A stretch of 64,000 bases of DNA from DAITBA01 sp036824005. GTDB lineage: Bacteria > Pseudomonadota > Gammaproteobacteria > Burkholderiales > Rhodocyclaceae. Location of the stretch: NCBI GenBank assembly GCA_036824005.1, contig DAITBA010000003.1:151842-215841 (forward strand), written 5' to 3'. This document shows positions 34,308 through 42,289 of the stretch, one piece after another. The notes beneath the pieces were generated by a model. It did no database searches and was not told where the DNA came from. It saw only the letters and a list, made by a program, of their open reading frames with translations. Both the position numbers and the translations under genes were made by a program. The stretch's first letter is position 1; every line of letters begins with the position of its first letter.

Positions 34308-34345
34308 TTGCGTCAGGACGCAATTCTTCCAAAGACTGCAAGTCT
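34308..34345 (-). promoter_or_regulatory. Two palindromes upstream of metal-efflux operon
   Basis: TTGCGTCAGGACGCAA (34308-34323) is a perfect seven-base inverted repeat with a two-base centre. AGACTGCAAGTCT (34333-34345) is a five-base inverted repeat with a three-base centre. They lie 19-56 bases upstream of the czcI-like start, where an operator or activator site would be expected. No metal regulator gene (MerR, ArsR, CzcRS) is in the window. The 34290-34440 region also carries the patatin leader on the other strand. Confidence 0.4.
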
Positions 34346-34440
34346 AGCAATAAGTTCAGGGCGGGGAAACGGTGGAACGGATTGGCGGGGCTCGGCCGGC
34401 TGCGCTAACCTATTTCGACGGAGATCGAAACGGGGGGACG

Positions 34441-35634
34441 ATGAACGCGCCCGGCAGGACGGCGCTGGTGCTTTCCGGTGGCGGCGCCCGCGCCGCCTAC
34501 CAGGTCGGTGTGCTGGCGGCGATTCGCGAATTGCTGCCCGCGCCGCGCGCCAATCCGTTTCCCATCCTGTGCGGTACCTCTGCGGGCGCCATCAACGCGG
34601 CATCCCTTGCCGCGCAGGCGCAGGACTTTCACGCTGCGGTGACGGATCTGCTCGAGGTGTGGCGCAATTTCCACGCCGGCCAGGTCTATCGCGCCGATCC
34701 CGCCGGCATCGGCGTGTCCGGGGCGCGCTGGCTGTCGGCACTCATGTTCGGCTGGATGGTGAAGAACAGCCCGCGCTCCCTGCTCGACAACGCACCCCTG
34801 CGGGGCCTGCTGAGCGAACGGCTGCCGCTGGGCAACATCGAACATGCCATCGCCAGCGGCGCGCTCTACGCTATCAGCATCACCGCTTCGGGCTACTTCT
34901 CCGGACAGAGCATCAGCTTCTTCCAGGGCGGCGAGGGCATCCAGCCATGGCACCGGACCCAGCGCATGGGCGCGCGCGTCAGAATCGGCGTCGATCATCT
35001 GCTCGCCTCCAGCGCCATTCCCTTCATCTTTCCGGCCATCAAGCTGCATCGGGAATATTTCGGCGACGGCTCGATGCGGCAGCTGGCGCCCATCAGCCCG
35101 GCGATCCATTTGGGCGCCGAGCGCATTCTCGTCGTCGGCGCCGGCCGCATGACCGAGGAGTCCGGGCGCAAACGCGGCGACGTCTATCCGTCCCTGGCGC
35201 AGATCGCCGGCCATGCATTGGCGAGCATCTTTCTCGACAGCCTTTCTATGGACCTGGAGTTGTTGCAACGGATCAACAACACCCTTCGGGCGATGCCACC
35301 GGAGTTCCGACGGCAGTTCGGCATCGCCCTGCGACCGATCGAGACGCTGGTGATCGCCCCGAGCGAGAGGCTCGACTACCTCGCTGCCCGTCACGTCCGC
35401 AGCCTGCCCTGGCCGGTGCGGGTGTTGCTGCGCGGGGTCGGTGCGACCAGCCGCAACGGCTCGGCGCTGGCGAGTTACCTGCTCTTCGAGCAGCCCTACA
35501 CGGAGGCTTTGATCGATCTCGGCTTCCGCGACACAATGGCCCGGCGCGACGAAGTCTGCCGCTTTCTAGACGTGCCCGTGCCGGACGAGGCGTTGCCGGC
35601 CGAGGCGCCTCACACCATCGGCAACAACTTGTAA
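34441..35634 (+). CDS. Patatin-like phospholipase
   Basis: This 397-residue patatin-family hydrolase has the oxyanion motif SGGGARAAYQVGVL, nucleophile Ser in GTSAG, and catalytic-dyad Asp in FGDGS where DGG or DGA is usual. There is no signal peptide; a hydrophobic stretch near residue 100 (LSALMFGWM) may touch membrane. Such enzymes release fatty acids from phospholipids or acylglycerols. I chose ATG 34441, preceded by GGGGGGA; the frame is open 23 codons further upstream without support. It is divergent from the metal block, whose far end carries a patatin-like remnant (25378-25440). Confidence 0.87.
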   Translation: MNAPGRTALVLSGGGARAAYQVGVLAAIRELLPAPRANPFPILCGTSAGAINAASLAAQAQDFHAAVTDLLEVWRNFHAGQVYRADPAGIGVSGARWLSALMFGWMVKNSPRSLLDNAPLRGLLSERLPLGNIEHAIASGALYAISITASGYFSGQSISFFQGGEGIQPWHRTQRMGARVRIGVDHLLASSAIPFIFPAIKLHREYFGDGSMRQLAPISPAIHLGAERILVVGAGRMTEESGRKRGDVYPSLAQIAGHALASIFLDSLSMDLELLQRINNTLRAMPPEFRRQFGIALRPIETLVIAPSERLDYLAARHVRSLPWPVRVLLRGVGATSRNGSALASYLLFEQPYTEALIDLGFRDTMARRDEVCRFLDVPVPDEALPAEAPHTIGNNL

Positions 35635-35671
35635 ATTACTTAAACAGACCGTTTTATCCCTCTATTTCTTC

Positions 35672-35699
35672 TTGCGTATTTGCCATCCGCCGTTAAACT
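35672..35699 (+). promoter_or_regulatory. Probable pbpG promoter
   Basis: TTGCGT (35672-35677) and TAAACT (35694-35699) are separated by 16 bases in the AT-richer gap before pbpG, and AGGAGG follows before the ATG. The boxes match four and four of six consensus positions, so this is a moderate candidate. Confidence 0.4.
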
Positions 35700-35744
35700 A
35701 ATAGGCACCCAAAACGTTAGACCGCCCAGAAGGAGGGCGATCCC

Positions 35745-36734
35745 ATGAAGAATAAGGTCAGAATGGCGTTGCTGCTTGCGGCGCTGGCTGGACTGGCGCT
35801 GCCGGTCAGCGAGGCTGCGGCAGCCCCGAGCAAAAAAAAGCAGACGGTCAAGGCCGTCAAAACGACCAAGGCGGCCAAGCCGGTCACAGTCAAGAAATCG
35901 GCCGTAACCAAAGCCAAGCGCGTGGCGGTGAAGCCGCGCGCAGTCAGCTACGACGATGTGCAGGATGCCGACAACCTGCTTCTGCGCTCCCAGGCGGTGC
36001 TCGTTCAGGATCAGTCCTCGGGCGAGGTGCTGTTCGAGAAGAACTCCGACGCGGTGGTGGCGATTGCCTCGATCACCAAGCTCATGACCGCCATCGTCGT
36101 GCTCGATGCGCAGCTTAGCCTGACGGAGTCGCTGAGCATCGACGAGGCGGATGTGGACACCCTGCGCCATACCCGCTCGCGTCTGCGCGTCGGCCTGGAA
36201 CTCAGTCGCGAAGACCTGCTGCGGTTGGCGCTCATGTCCTCGGAGAATCGGGCTGCCTCGGCCCTGTCGCGCCACTACCCGGGTGGCGAGGCGGCCTTCA
36301 TCGCCGCCATGAACCGCAAGGCGCAGGAGCTGGGGCTGCGTGACACGCACTTCAACGATGCCACGGGGCTGGATGCCGGCAATGTTTCCAGCGCGCGCGA
36401 TCTTGTCAAGCTGGTCTCCGCCGCTTCCGGATACGCGCTGATTCGCGAGATGACCACGACACCGGAATACACCGTGGAGATCGCCGGCCGGCCGAGCATT
36501 TTCCGCAACACGAACGCCCTGGTGAAGAGTCCGGATTGGGACATCGGTGTATCGAAGACCGGCTATATCCACGAATCGGGCAAATGCCTGGTGATGCAGG
36601 CTTGGCTCGCCAACAAGCCCATGGTCATCGTCCTGCTCGACTCCTGGGGCAAGCTGACCCGCATCGGCGACGCCAACCGGATCAAGAAGTGGATCGAGAA
36701 CGCGGCGATGCAGCAACGGCAGGTGTCCGGCTAG
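35745..36734 (+). CDS. pbpG: D-alanyl-D-alanine endopeptidase (PBP7/8 type)
   Basis: This 329-residue periplasmic serine peptidase of the S11 family cleaves D-Ala-DAP cross-links in peptidoglycan. It has a signal peptide (SEAAAA), then a Lys-rich linker (about 29-65), and the three PBP boxes: SITK (109-112), SEN (166-168) and KTG (271-273). AGGAGG precedes the ATG. The basic linker is unusual for PBP7 and could bind anionic cell-wall polymers or membrane. Its TAG is immediately followed by the GTG of the EgtD-type gene. Confidence 0.9.
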   Translation: MKNKVRMALLLAALAGLALPVSEAAAAPSKKKQTVKAVKTTKAAKPVTVKKSAVTKAKRVAVKPRAVSYDDVQDADNLLLRSQAVLVQDQSSGEVLFEKNSDAVVAIASITKLMTAIVVLDAQLSLTESLSIDEADVDTLRHTRSRLRVGLELSREDLLRLALMSSENRAASALSRHYPGGEAAFIAAMNRKAQELGLRDTHFNDATGLDAGNVSSARDLVKLVSAASGYALIREMTTTPEYTVEIAGRPSIFRNTNALVKSPDWDIGVSKTGYIHESGKCLVMQAWLANKPMVIVLLDSWGKLTRIGDANRIKKWIENAAMQQRQVSG

Positions 36735-37712
36735 GTGGCGATGACGGCGCCATCCCGCCGCGTTCGCTTCCACGATTTACTTCCGCGGGAAGACACCTCG
36801 CTGCGTGAGCTCGTTGCAGGCCTCGGCCGCACGCCGAAGGAACTGCCGCCGAAGTACTTCTATGACGAGCAGGGGTGCGTACTATTCGAGCGCATCTGCG
36901 AGTTGCCAGAGTACTACCTGACCCGGGCCGAACTGCAGTTGATGGCGCGTCATGCGGCCGACATGGGCGCGTTTCTCGGGCCGGGCTGCGAGCTGATCGA
37001 GTTCGGCTGCGGCTCCGGGCGCAAGACGCGCCTGTTGCTGGAGGCGCTGCGGCCGCTGCACTTCGTACCGGTGGATATCGCCGCCGAGGCGCTGCATGCC
37101 GCTTGCGAGCAACTCGAGGTGGCGTTTCCGGAGCTGCATATCTCCGCCGTCTGCGCCGATTTCGCATCGCCCATTGCCTTTCCCCAGCGGCCCGATTTGC
37201 CCATCCGCAGGCGTGCCGTGTATTTCCCGGGATCGACGGTCGGCAACTTCACCCGCGACGAGGCCTTGGGCTTCCTGCGTCAGGTGCGCGAGTGGGTAGG
37301 CGAAGGTGGCGGCATGGTGATCGGCGTGGACGTCAAGAAATCGCCCGCCGTCCTGCATGCCGCGTACAACGACGCCGCCGGCGTAACCGCCGCCTTCAAT
37401 CTCAATCTGCTCGCCCATGTCAATCGCAACTACGGCGCAGATTTCGACCTCGATGCCTTCGAGCACGTAGCCTTCTACGACGAGGCACATGGGCGGATCG
37501 AGATGCATCTGCGTTCCCTGCGGTCGCAGCAAGTGCGCTTGGCCGGACGCCGTTTCGCTTTTGCCGACGGCGAGCTGATGCGCACCGAGATCTCCTGCAA
37601 GTATGCCATCGAGGAGTTCGTCGCCCTGGCCGGGCGTGCCGGATTCGATGCCGCCCGCGTTTGGCAGGATGACGGCAAGCTGTTCGCCGTCTATGGCCTG
37701 GTCGGGCGCTGA
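36735..37712 (+). CDS. egtD: L-histidine N-alpha-methyltransferase-like protein (EgtD family)
   Basis: This 325-residue SAM-dependent methyltransferase matches EgtD, which trimethylates histidine to hercynine in ergothioneine synthesis. Family marks are PPKYFYDEQGCVLFERICELPEYY (quoted only in part by function: the substrate-pocket N-terminus), ELIEFGCGSGRKTRLLLEAL (SAM motif), YFPGSTVGNF and LAHVNRNYGADF. GTG 36735 starts immediately after the pbpG stop; an ATG two codons later is an alternative. No egtB (sulfoxide synthase) is in the window, although egtB and egtD are usually adjacent. Either egtB lies elsewhere or the product is hercynine only. Confidence 0.82.
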   Translation: MAMTAPSRRVRFHDLLPREDTSLRELVAGLGRTPKELPPKYFYDEQGCVLFERICELPEYYLTRAELQLMARHAADMGAFLGPGCELIEFGCGSGRKTRLLLEALRPLHFVPVDIAAEALHAACEQLEVAFPELHISAVCADFASPIAFPQRPDLPIRRRAVYFPGSTVGNFTRDEALGFLRQVREWVGEGGGMVIGVDVKKSPAVLHAAYNDAAGVTAAFNLNLLAHVNRNYGADFDLDAFEHVAFYDEAHGRIEMHLRSLRSQQVRLAGRRFAFADGELMRTEISCKYAIEEFVALAGRAGFDAARVWQDDGKLFAVYGLVGR

Positions 37713-37744
37713 GCCGTCCGCGCCGCGCTGCAGAAGGAGGGGCT

Positions 37745-38404
37745 ATGTCCAATGCCGTCATGTCACCGCGTGTCGTGCTTGCCGCGCTGCTGATTGCCTT
37801 AGCGAGCGCGGCGAGCGCGCAGCACTACGAGACCTGCCTCGACCGTTCCGGCCGGCCTGTGCTCCTGCGCACCGACCCTGCGCTGCCGAAGGTTGCCGAA
37901 GCGGCACTCGTCGACGGTGTTGCCGAAGTGCGCCACAACCCCCAGGCGCTGCCGCGCCTGCAACCCAAGACAAGACTGTTTCTTCAGGCGCGCGAGTGCG
38001 CCCACCATGCGCTTGGCCACCCCATTGCTGGCGAGCGCACGCCGCAGCAGGAACGGCGCGCCGACTGCTCGGCTGTGCTGACGCTGCTCGGGGCCGGCCT
38101 GTTGAGCACGCCTGAGGATGTCACGGCGGTGCGCCGGGATCTCGTCCTGGTGCCGGAGGAATGGCCCTACATACCGGGGCCGCGGCGCGTCTTCGACCTC
38201 GAGGCTTGCCACGGCACGCTGCTGAAGATGCCCGACCCCGGCCCGCCTTCGGCGGTGCAACTGCAATGGAACGCCTGCGAGCGCCAGTGCGGACAGCGCC
38301 TGTGGAACTGTCAGCAGGCCTGCCGCAGCACGGCCTGCACCGACGGCTGCGTCGCGACCCATGATCAGTGCAGCAGCAATTGCGGGGACGCCCAGGTGCG
38401 CTGA
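37745..38404 (+). CDS. Secreted Cys-rich protein, unknown
   Basis: This 219-residue protein has a signal peptide (SAASAQ) and a strong AAGGAGG start site. The middle contains RECAHHALGHP, a possible metal site, and the C-terminal third is Cys-rich: CERQCGQRLWNCQQAC, then CTDGC and CSSNCG, likely disulfide- or metal-rich. I do not recognise a family. It follows the EgtD-type gene by 32 bases in the same direction and may be co-transcribed; the neighbour's histidine/thiol chemistry gives no direct clue. Confidence 0.65.
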   Translation: MSNAVMSPRVVLAALLIALASAASAQHYETCLDRSGRPVLLRTDPALPKVAEAALVDGVAEVRHNPQALPRLQPKTRLFLQARECAHHALGHPIAGERTPQQERRADCSAVLTLLGAGLLSTPEDVTAVRRDLVLVPEEWPYIPGPRRVFDLEACHGTLLKMPDPGPPSAVQLQWNACERQCGQRLWNCQQACRSTACTDGCVATHDQCSSNCGDAQVR

Positions 38405-38434
38405 TCATCTGCAGGGCGCGCAGCGGCGCGCGAG

Positions 38435-39211
38435 TCATCGTTCCTTTGCCGGCTTGTAGCCCAGCGCGTGCGAGATCTCGTCCGCAGTCTGCCGCACCAC
38501 CGGCGCCCAGTCGCCGTTGAAGCGATCGGCCGGTGTGGACAGCGACAGGCCAGCCACCAGTTCGCCGCTATCGTCGCGGATGCCGGCGGCGATGCAGCGC
38601 ACGCCTTGCTCCACTTCCTCGTTGTCGAAGGCGTAGCCGTGGCGGCGGACCTTGTCCAGTTCCTTTTCCAGAGCGGGCAGTGCCGTGATCGAACTGGGCG
38701 TGCTCCCCGGCAGTCCCGTGCGCTTGGCATAGTCGCGCACGCCCTGGGGTCCGGCGTCGGCGAGAAAGAGCTTGCCCGTGGCCGTGGTGTGCAGCGGCGC
38801 GCGGGCGCCGACGATATGCACGACGCGTACCGCCGAGCGACCGCTGGAGGTGCGCTCGACGTAGACGATTTCGTCGTCCTGGCGCATGCCTAGATTGACG
38901 CTTTCTCCCGTCACCTCATGCAGCTTGAGCATGGCCGGCATTGCCGTCTCGCGAATGGAGATGCGCGATTTGACGATGTTGCCCAGCTCCAGCAGGCGGA
39001 TGCCCAGCCGGTAGGTACCCGGCTCGGCGCGCGCGGCGAAACCGGCCGCGGCCATGGCGCTCAGGATGCGGTGCGCGGTGGAGGGGTGCAGGCGGGTCTG
39101 CAGCGCCAGCTCCTTGAGGCTGACCGGATCGGGCGAGCGCGCCAGCGCGTCGAGCAGGCTCATCATCCGCTCGATGACCTGAATCGGGCCTTTGGCGTCC
39201 TGCAGGGTCAC
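38435..39211 (-). CDS. IclR-family transcriptional regulator
   Basis: This 258-residue regulator has an N-terminal winged HTH (about 8-70, with LKELALQTRLHPSTAHRILSAM in the recognition region, shown here only as a position) and a C-terminal effector-binding domain (about 80-250) with GRSAVRVVHIVG, LHTTATGKLFLA and the family ending GLSLSTPADRF. IclR regulators sense small carboxylic acids. It starts at GTG 39211 with AAAGG upstream and is divergent from the LUD-type operon at 39341, which it most likely controls. Confidence 0.88.
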   Translation of the reverse strand: MTLQDAKGPIQVIERMMSLLDALARSPDPVSLKELALQTRLHPSTAHRILSAMAAAGFAARAEPGTYRLGIRLLELGNIVKSRISIRETAMPAMLKLHEVTGESVNLGMRQDDEIVYVERTSSGRSAVRVVHIVGARAPLHTTATGKLFLADAGPQGVRDYAKRTGLPGSTPSSITALPALEKELDKVRRHGYAFDNEEVEQGVRCIAAGIRDDSGELVAGLSLSTPADRFNGDWAPVVRQTADEISHALGYKPAKER

Positions 39212-39219
39212 GAACGACC

Positions 39220-39264
39220 TTTCGCGAAATCGATTACCGGAATACTATATCAGAATGCGAAATC
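39220..39264. promoter_or_regulatory. Candidate IclR operator region
   Basis: The 129-base divergent gap holds the palindrome TTTCGCGAAA (39220-39229) and two direct copies of GCGAAATC (39224-39231 and 39257-39264) 33 bases apart. AT-rich TACTATAT lies between them and could serve as a -10 element for either direction. The first palindrome also overlaps the regulator's own leader, consistent with autoregulation. Confidence 0.4.
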
Positions 39265-39340
39265 ATGCGCCGCCACCGCTATTGCTTTTGCATAGCATCG
39301 GCACCGATTGCGGCGGCAACGGCGCAAGGCGGGCGTGAGC

Positions 39341-40756
39341 ATGCAGGTGCAGTCCATGCATTTCAGGGCCCGCGTCGCGGAGAAGCTCGCCGATCCGGTG
39401 CTGCGGGCAAACCTGCAACAGGTCAAGGGCCGGTTCGTCGAGGCGCGGGCGCGGGCCGTGGCGGAATTGGACGACCTGGAGGCGACACGTACGGCCGCCG
39501 CGGCGATCCGCGATCGCGTCCTCAACAATCTCGATCTCTGGCTGGAAACGTTCGAAGACCAGGCGGTGCGGCGCGGTGCGCACGTGCTCTACGCCCGCGA
39601 CGGTGCCGAGATCTGCCGTCTGGTTATCGACATCGCGCGGCGCCACGGCGTGCGCAAGGCGGTGAAGTCGAAGTCGATGCTGTCCGAGGAGGCGGATCTC
39701 AATCGTGCCCTGGTGGCCGCTGGCATCGAACCGGTGGAAACGGATCTGGGCGAGTACATCCTGCAGATCAACGACAACGAGCCACCGTCGCATATCATCG
39801 CGCCGGTATTTCACAAGAGCAAAGAAGAGGTGGCGGATCTGTTCGCGCGTGTGCACCGCAGTCCGCGCAAGAGCGCCATCGCCGAGCTGACGCGCGAGGC
39901 GCGGGAGGTCCTGCGCCGGCACTTCGTCAGCGCCGACATGGGCATCTCGGGGGCGAATTTCCTCATCGCCGAAACCGGCTCGGTGGCGCTGATCACCAAC
40001 GAAGGCAACGGCCGGATGGTCACGACGCTACCCAGGGTGCATGTGGTCATCACCGGCATCGAGAAGATCGTCGCCACCCTGGAGGACTTCACTACCCTGA
40101 TGCGCCTGCTGCCGCGCTCCGCCTCGGGGCAGGTGATCTCCAACTACGTATCGCTGCTTACCGGCGTGAAGCGGCCCGACGAGCAGGACGGCCCCGAGCA
40201 TCTGTACGTCATCTTGGTGGACAACGGCCGGGTGCAGGTCGCCGGCGGCGAATTTCAGGAAATCCTGCGCTGCATCCGCTGCGGCGCCTGCCTGAACCAC
40301 TGCCCGGTGTATCAGAACGTCGGCGGTCATGCCTACGGTTGGGTCTATGCCGGTCCCATGGGTTCGGTGTTGACGCCGTTGTTCGTTGGTCTGGACAAGG
40401 CACGCGAGCTGCCGCAAGCAGCGACGCTGTGCGATCACTGCGGCTTCGTCTGCCCGGTGAAGATCCCTCTCGCCGGACTGCTGCGGCGGTTGCGCGAGAA
40501 GCAGGTCGAAACCGGACTGAGGCCGCTTGCCGAGCGTCTGGCGCTGAAGCTGTGGGGCTGGCTTGCGCGCATGCCCCGCCCCTATGCCAACGTCACCAGT
40601 CTCGCCGCGCGCTATCTGCGCTGGTTGGCCGCCGGATCGGGGCGCATAGCCGTGCTGGGCATCGCTCCGGCATGGACGGCCGAGCGCGACTTCCCTGCGC
40701 CCGAGGGCAGGACGTTCCGCGAACTGTATGCCGTGCGGCGAGGAGGGCGAGCATGA
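39341..40756 (+). CDS. LutB-like LUD-domain iron-sulfur protein
   Basis: This 471-residue protein matches LutB/YkgF of the L-lactate oxidation complex LutABC. The LUD domain (about 60-290) includes SKSMLSEEADLNRAL and GANFLIAETGSVALITNEGN. Two [4Fe-4S] sites follow: C311xxC314xxC317xxxC321P and C364xxC367xxxC371P. It is presumably a cytoplasmic electron-transfer or oxidase subunit for a 2-hydroxyacid. I choose ATG 39341; an earlier in-frame ATG at 39308 would add 11 residues with no ribosome-binding site. LutC-like (43254) is in the same operon, but LutA is missing. Length matches LutB (about 475). Confidence 0.85.
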   Translation: MQVQSMHFRARVAEKLADPVLRANLQQVKGRFVEARARAVAELDDLEATRTAAAAIRDRVLNNLDLWLETFEDQAVRRGAHVLYARDGAEICRLVIDIARRHGVRKAVKSKSMLSEEADLNRALVAAGIEPVETDLGEYILQINDNEPPSHIIAPVFHKSKEEVADLFARVHRSPRKSAIAELTREAREVLRRHFVSADMGISGANFLIAETGSVALITNEGNGRMVTTLPRVHVVITGIEKIVATLEDFTTLMRLLPRSASGQVISNYVSLLTGVKRPDEQDGPEHLYVILVDNGRVQVAGGEFQEILRCIRCGACLNHCPVYQNVGGHAYGWVYAGPMGSVLTPLFVGLDKARELPQAATLCDHCGFVCPVKIPLAGLLRRLREKQVETGLRPLAERLALKLWGWLARMPRPYANVTSLAARYLRWLAAGSGRIAVLGIAPAWTAERDFPAPEGRTFRELYAVRRGGRA

Positions 40757-42276
40757 CTGCCATCGTGGACGTGACCAAGTGTCTGCCCCTGGTCCCGGTT
40801 TGGATCGGCGGCGAAGCGCGTTCGGCGCGCGCCGAACGCTTCAGCGATGTGTTTAACCCGGCAACCGGCGACGCGATACGGCGCGCGCCGCTGTGCAGCG
40901 CCGATGATGTGGACGCCGCGGTCGGTGCTGCGGCGCAGGCCTTTCCGGCCTGGCGCGACACGCCGTCCCTGGGCCGGGCGCGCATCCTGATGCGCTTCGG
41001 CGAACTTCTGGAGGCAAACCGGGGCGAACTGGCGGCGCTCATCACCGAGGAGCACGGCAAAACGCTGGACGATGCCGCCGGTTCCATCCAGCGCGGCATC
41101 GAGGTCGTCGAGTTTGCCACGGGCATAGCGCATCTGCTCAAGGGCGAGTTCGCCGAATCGGTCGGCACCGGCATCGATTGCCACAGCTTGCGCCAACCCC
41201 TGGGTGTGTGCGCCGGCATCACCCCATTCAACTTCCCGGCCATGGTTCCGCTGTGGATGTTTCCCGTCGCCGTCGCCTGTGGCAACACGTTTGTACTCAA
41301 GCCGTCGGAGAAAGTGCCCTCGGCCAGCATGCGCATGGCCGAGCTGCTGCGCGACGCGGGCCTGCCGCCGGGCGTGTTCAACGTTGTTCATGGCGACCGT
41401 GGCGCCGTGGACGCGCTGCTGCACCGGCCCGGCGTTGCCGCTGTCTCGTTCGTCGGCTCGACGCCGGTTGCGCGCCATGTCTACGAAACCGGCACGCGTG
41501 CCGGCAAGCGCGTTCAGGCGCTTGGCGGCGCCAAGAATCATGCCGTCGTACTGGCTGATGCGGACCTCGATTTCGCCGCCGACGCGTTGACCGGCGCCGC
41601 CTACGGTTCGGCGGGCGAGCGCTGCATGGCCATCTCCGCCGTAGTGGCGGTCGGCTCGGCCGGCGATGCCCTCGTGGACCGGCTGAAGGCCCGCGCCCAG
41701 GCCATCACGATCGGGCCGGGTGACCGGCCGGGCGTCGGCATGGGTCCGCTCATTTCGGCTGCGCACCTGGAGCGCGTACGCGGCTACATCTCTCGCGGCG
41801 TGGAAGAGGGCGCACGCATGGTGCAGGACGGGCGGGATGTGGTCGTGCCGGGTTACGAGCACGGCTTTTTTCTCGGACCGACCCTGTTCGACCGTGTCGT
41901 GCCCGAGATGACGATCTATCGCGACGAGATCTTCGGTCCGGTGCTGGTGGTACTGCGCGCCGACAACCTCGAAGAAGCGATCGCGCTGGTCAACGACAAT
42001 CCCTATGGCAACGGCACGGCGATATTTACCCGCAGCGGTGCCGCGGCGCGCCGCTTTCAGAACGAGGTGACTGTCGGCATGGTCGGTATCAACGTGCCGA
42101 TTCCGGTGCCCGCAGCCTACTTCGCCTTTGGCGGCTGGAGGCAATCCCTGTTCGGCGACCTTCATATGCATGGCATGGACGGGGTGCGCTTCTACACCCG
42201 CGGCAAGGTCGTCACCAGCCGCTGGCCGGACGGTGGAGACGCCGCAACCGGCCTGACCATGCCGATTTTGAGATAG
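40753..42276 (+). CDS. mmsA: CoA-acylating methylmalonate-semialdehyde dehydrogenase (MmsA-like)
   Basis: This 507-residue aldehyde dehydrogenase has the MMSDH signature: catalytic C291 in GSAGERCMAIS and QALGGAKNHAVV, where ordinary aldehyde dehydrogenases carry a glutamate general base, so the enzyme is expected to transfer the acyl group to CoA. The end LHMHGMDGVRFYTRGK is also typical of the family. In valine or myo-inositol breakdown it yields propionyl- or acetyl-CoA. The ATG overlaps the LutB-like stop (ATGA) and has AGGAGGGCG upstream. Its place inside a LUD operon rather than a valine operon is unusual and suggests another semialdehyde. Confidence 0.85.
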   Translation: MTAIVDVTKCLPLVPVWIGGEARSARAERFSDVFNPATGDAIRRAPLCSADDVDAAVGAAAQAFPAWRDTPSLGRARILMRFGELLEANRGELAALITEEHGKTLDDAAGSIQRGIEVVEFATGIAHLLKGEFAESVGTGIDCHSLRQPLGVCAGITPFNFPAMVPLWMFPVAVACGNTFVLKPSEKVPSASMRMAELLRDAGLPPGVFNVVHGDRGAVDALLHRPGVAAVSFVGSTPVARHVYETGTRAGKRVQALGGAKNHAVVLADADLDFAADALTGAAYGSAGERCMAISAVVAVGSAGDALVDRLKARAQAITIGPGDRPGVGMGPLISAAHLERVRGYISRGVEEGARMVQDGRDVVVPGYEHGFFLGPTLFDRVVPEMTIYRDEIFGPVLVVLRADNLEEAIALVNDNPYGNGTAIFTRSGAAARRFQNEVTVGMVGINVPIPVPAAYFAFGGWRQSLFGDLHMHGMDGVRFYTRGKVVTSRWPDGGDAATGLTMPILR

Positions 42277-42289
42277 AGAGCTGCCGACC

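Noticed and set aside
39265..42276. 1003-codon open frame spanning the LutB-like gene and mmsA
   Set aside because: Its first part is a shifted reading of the LutB-like gene and only the last 507 codons are coding (MmsA-like). The long open frame reflects high GC content.
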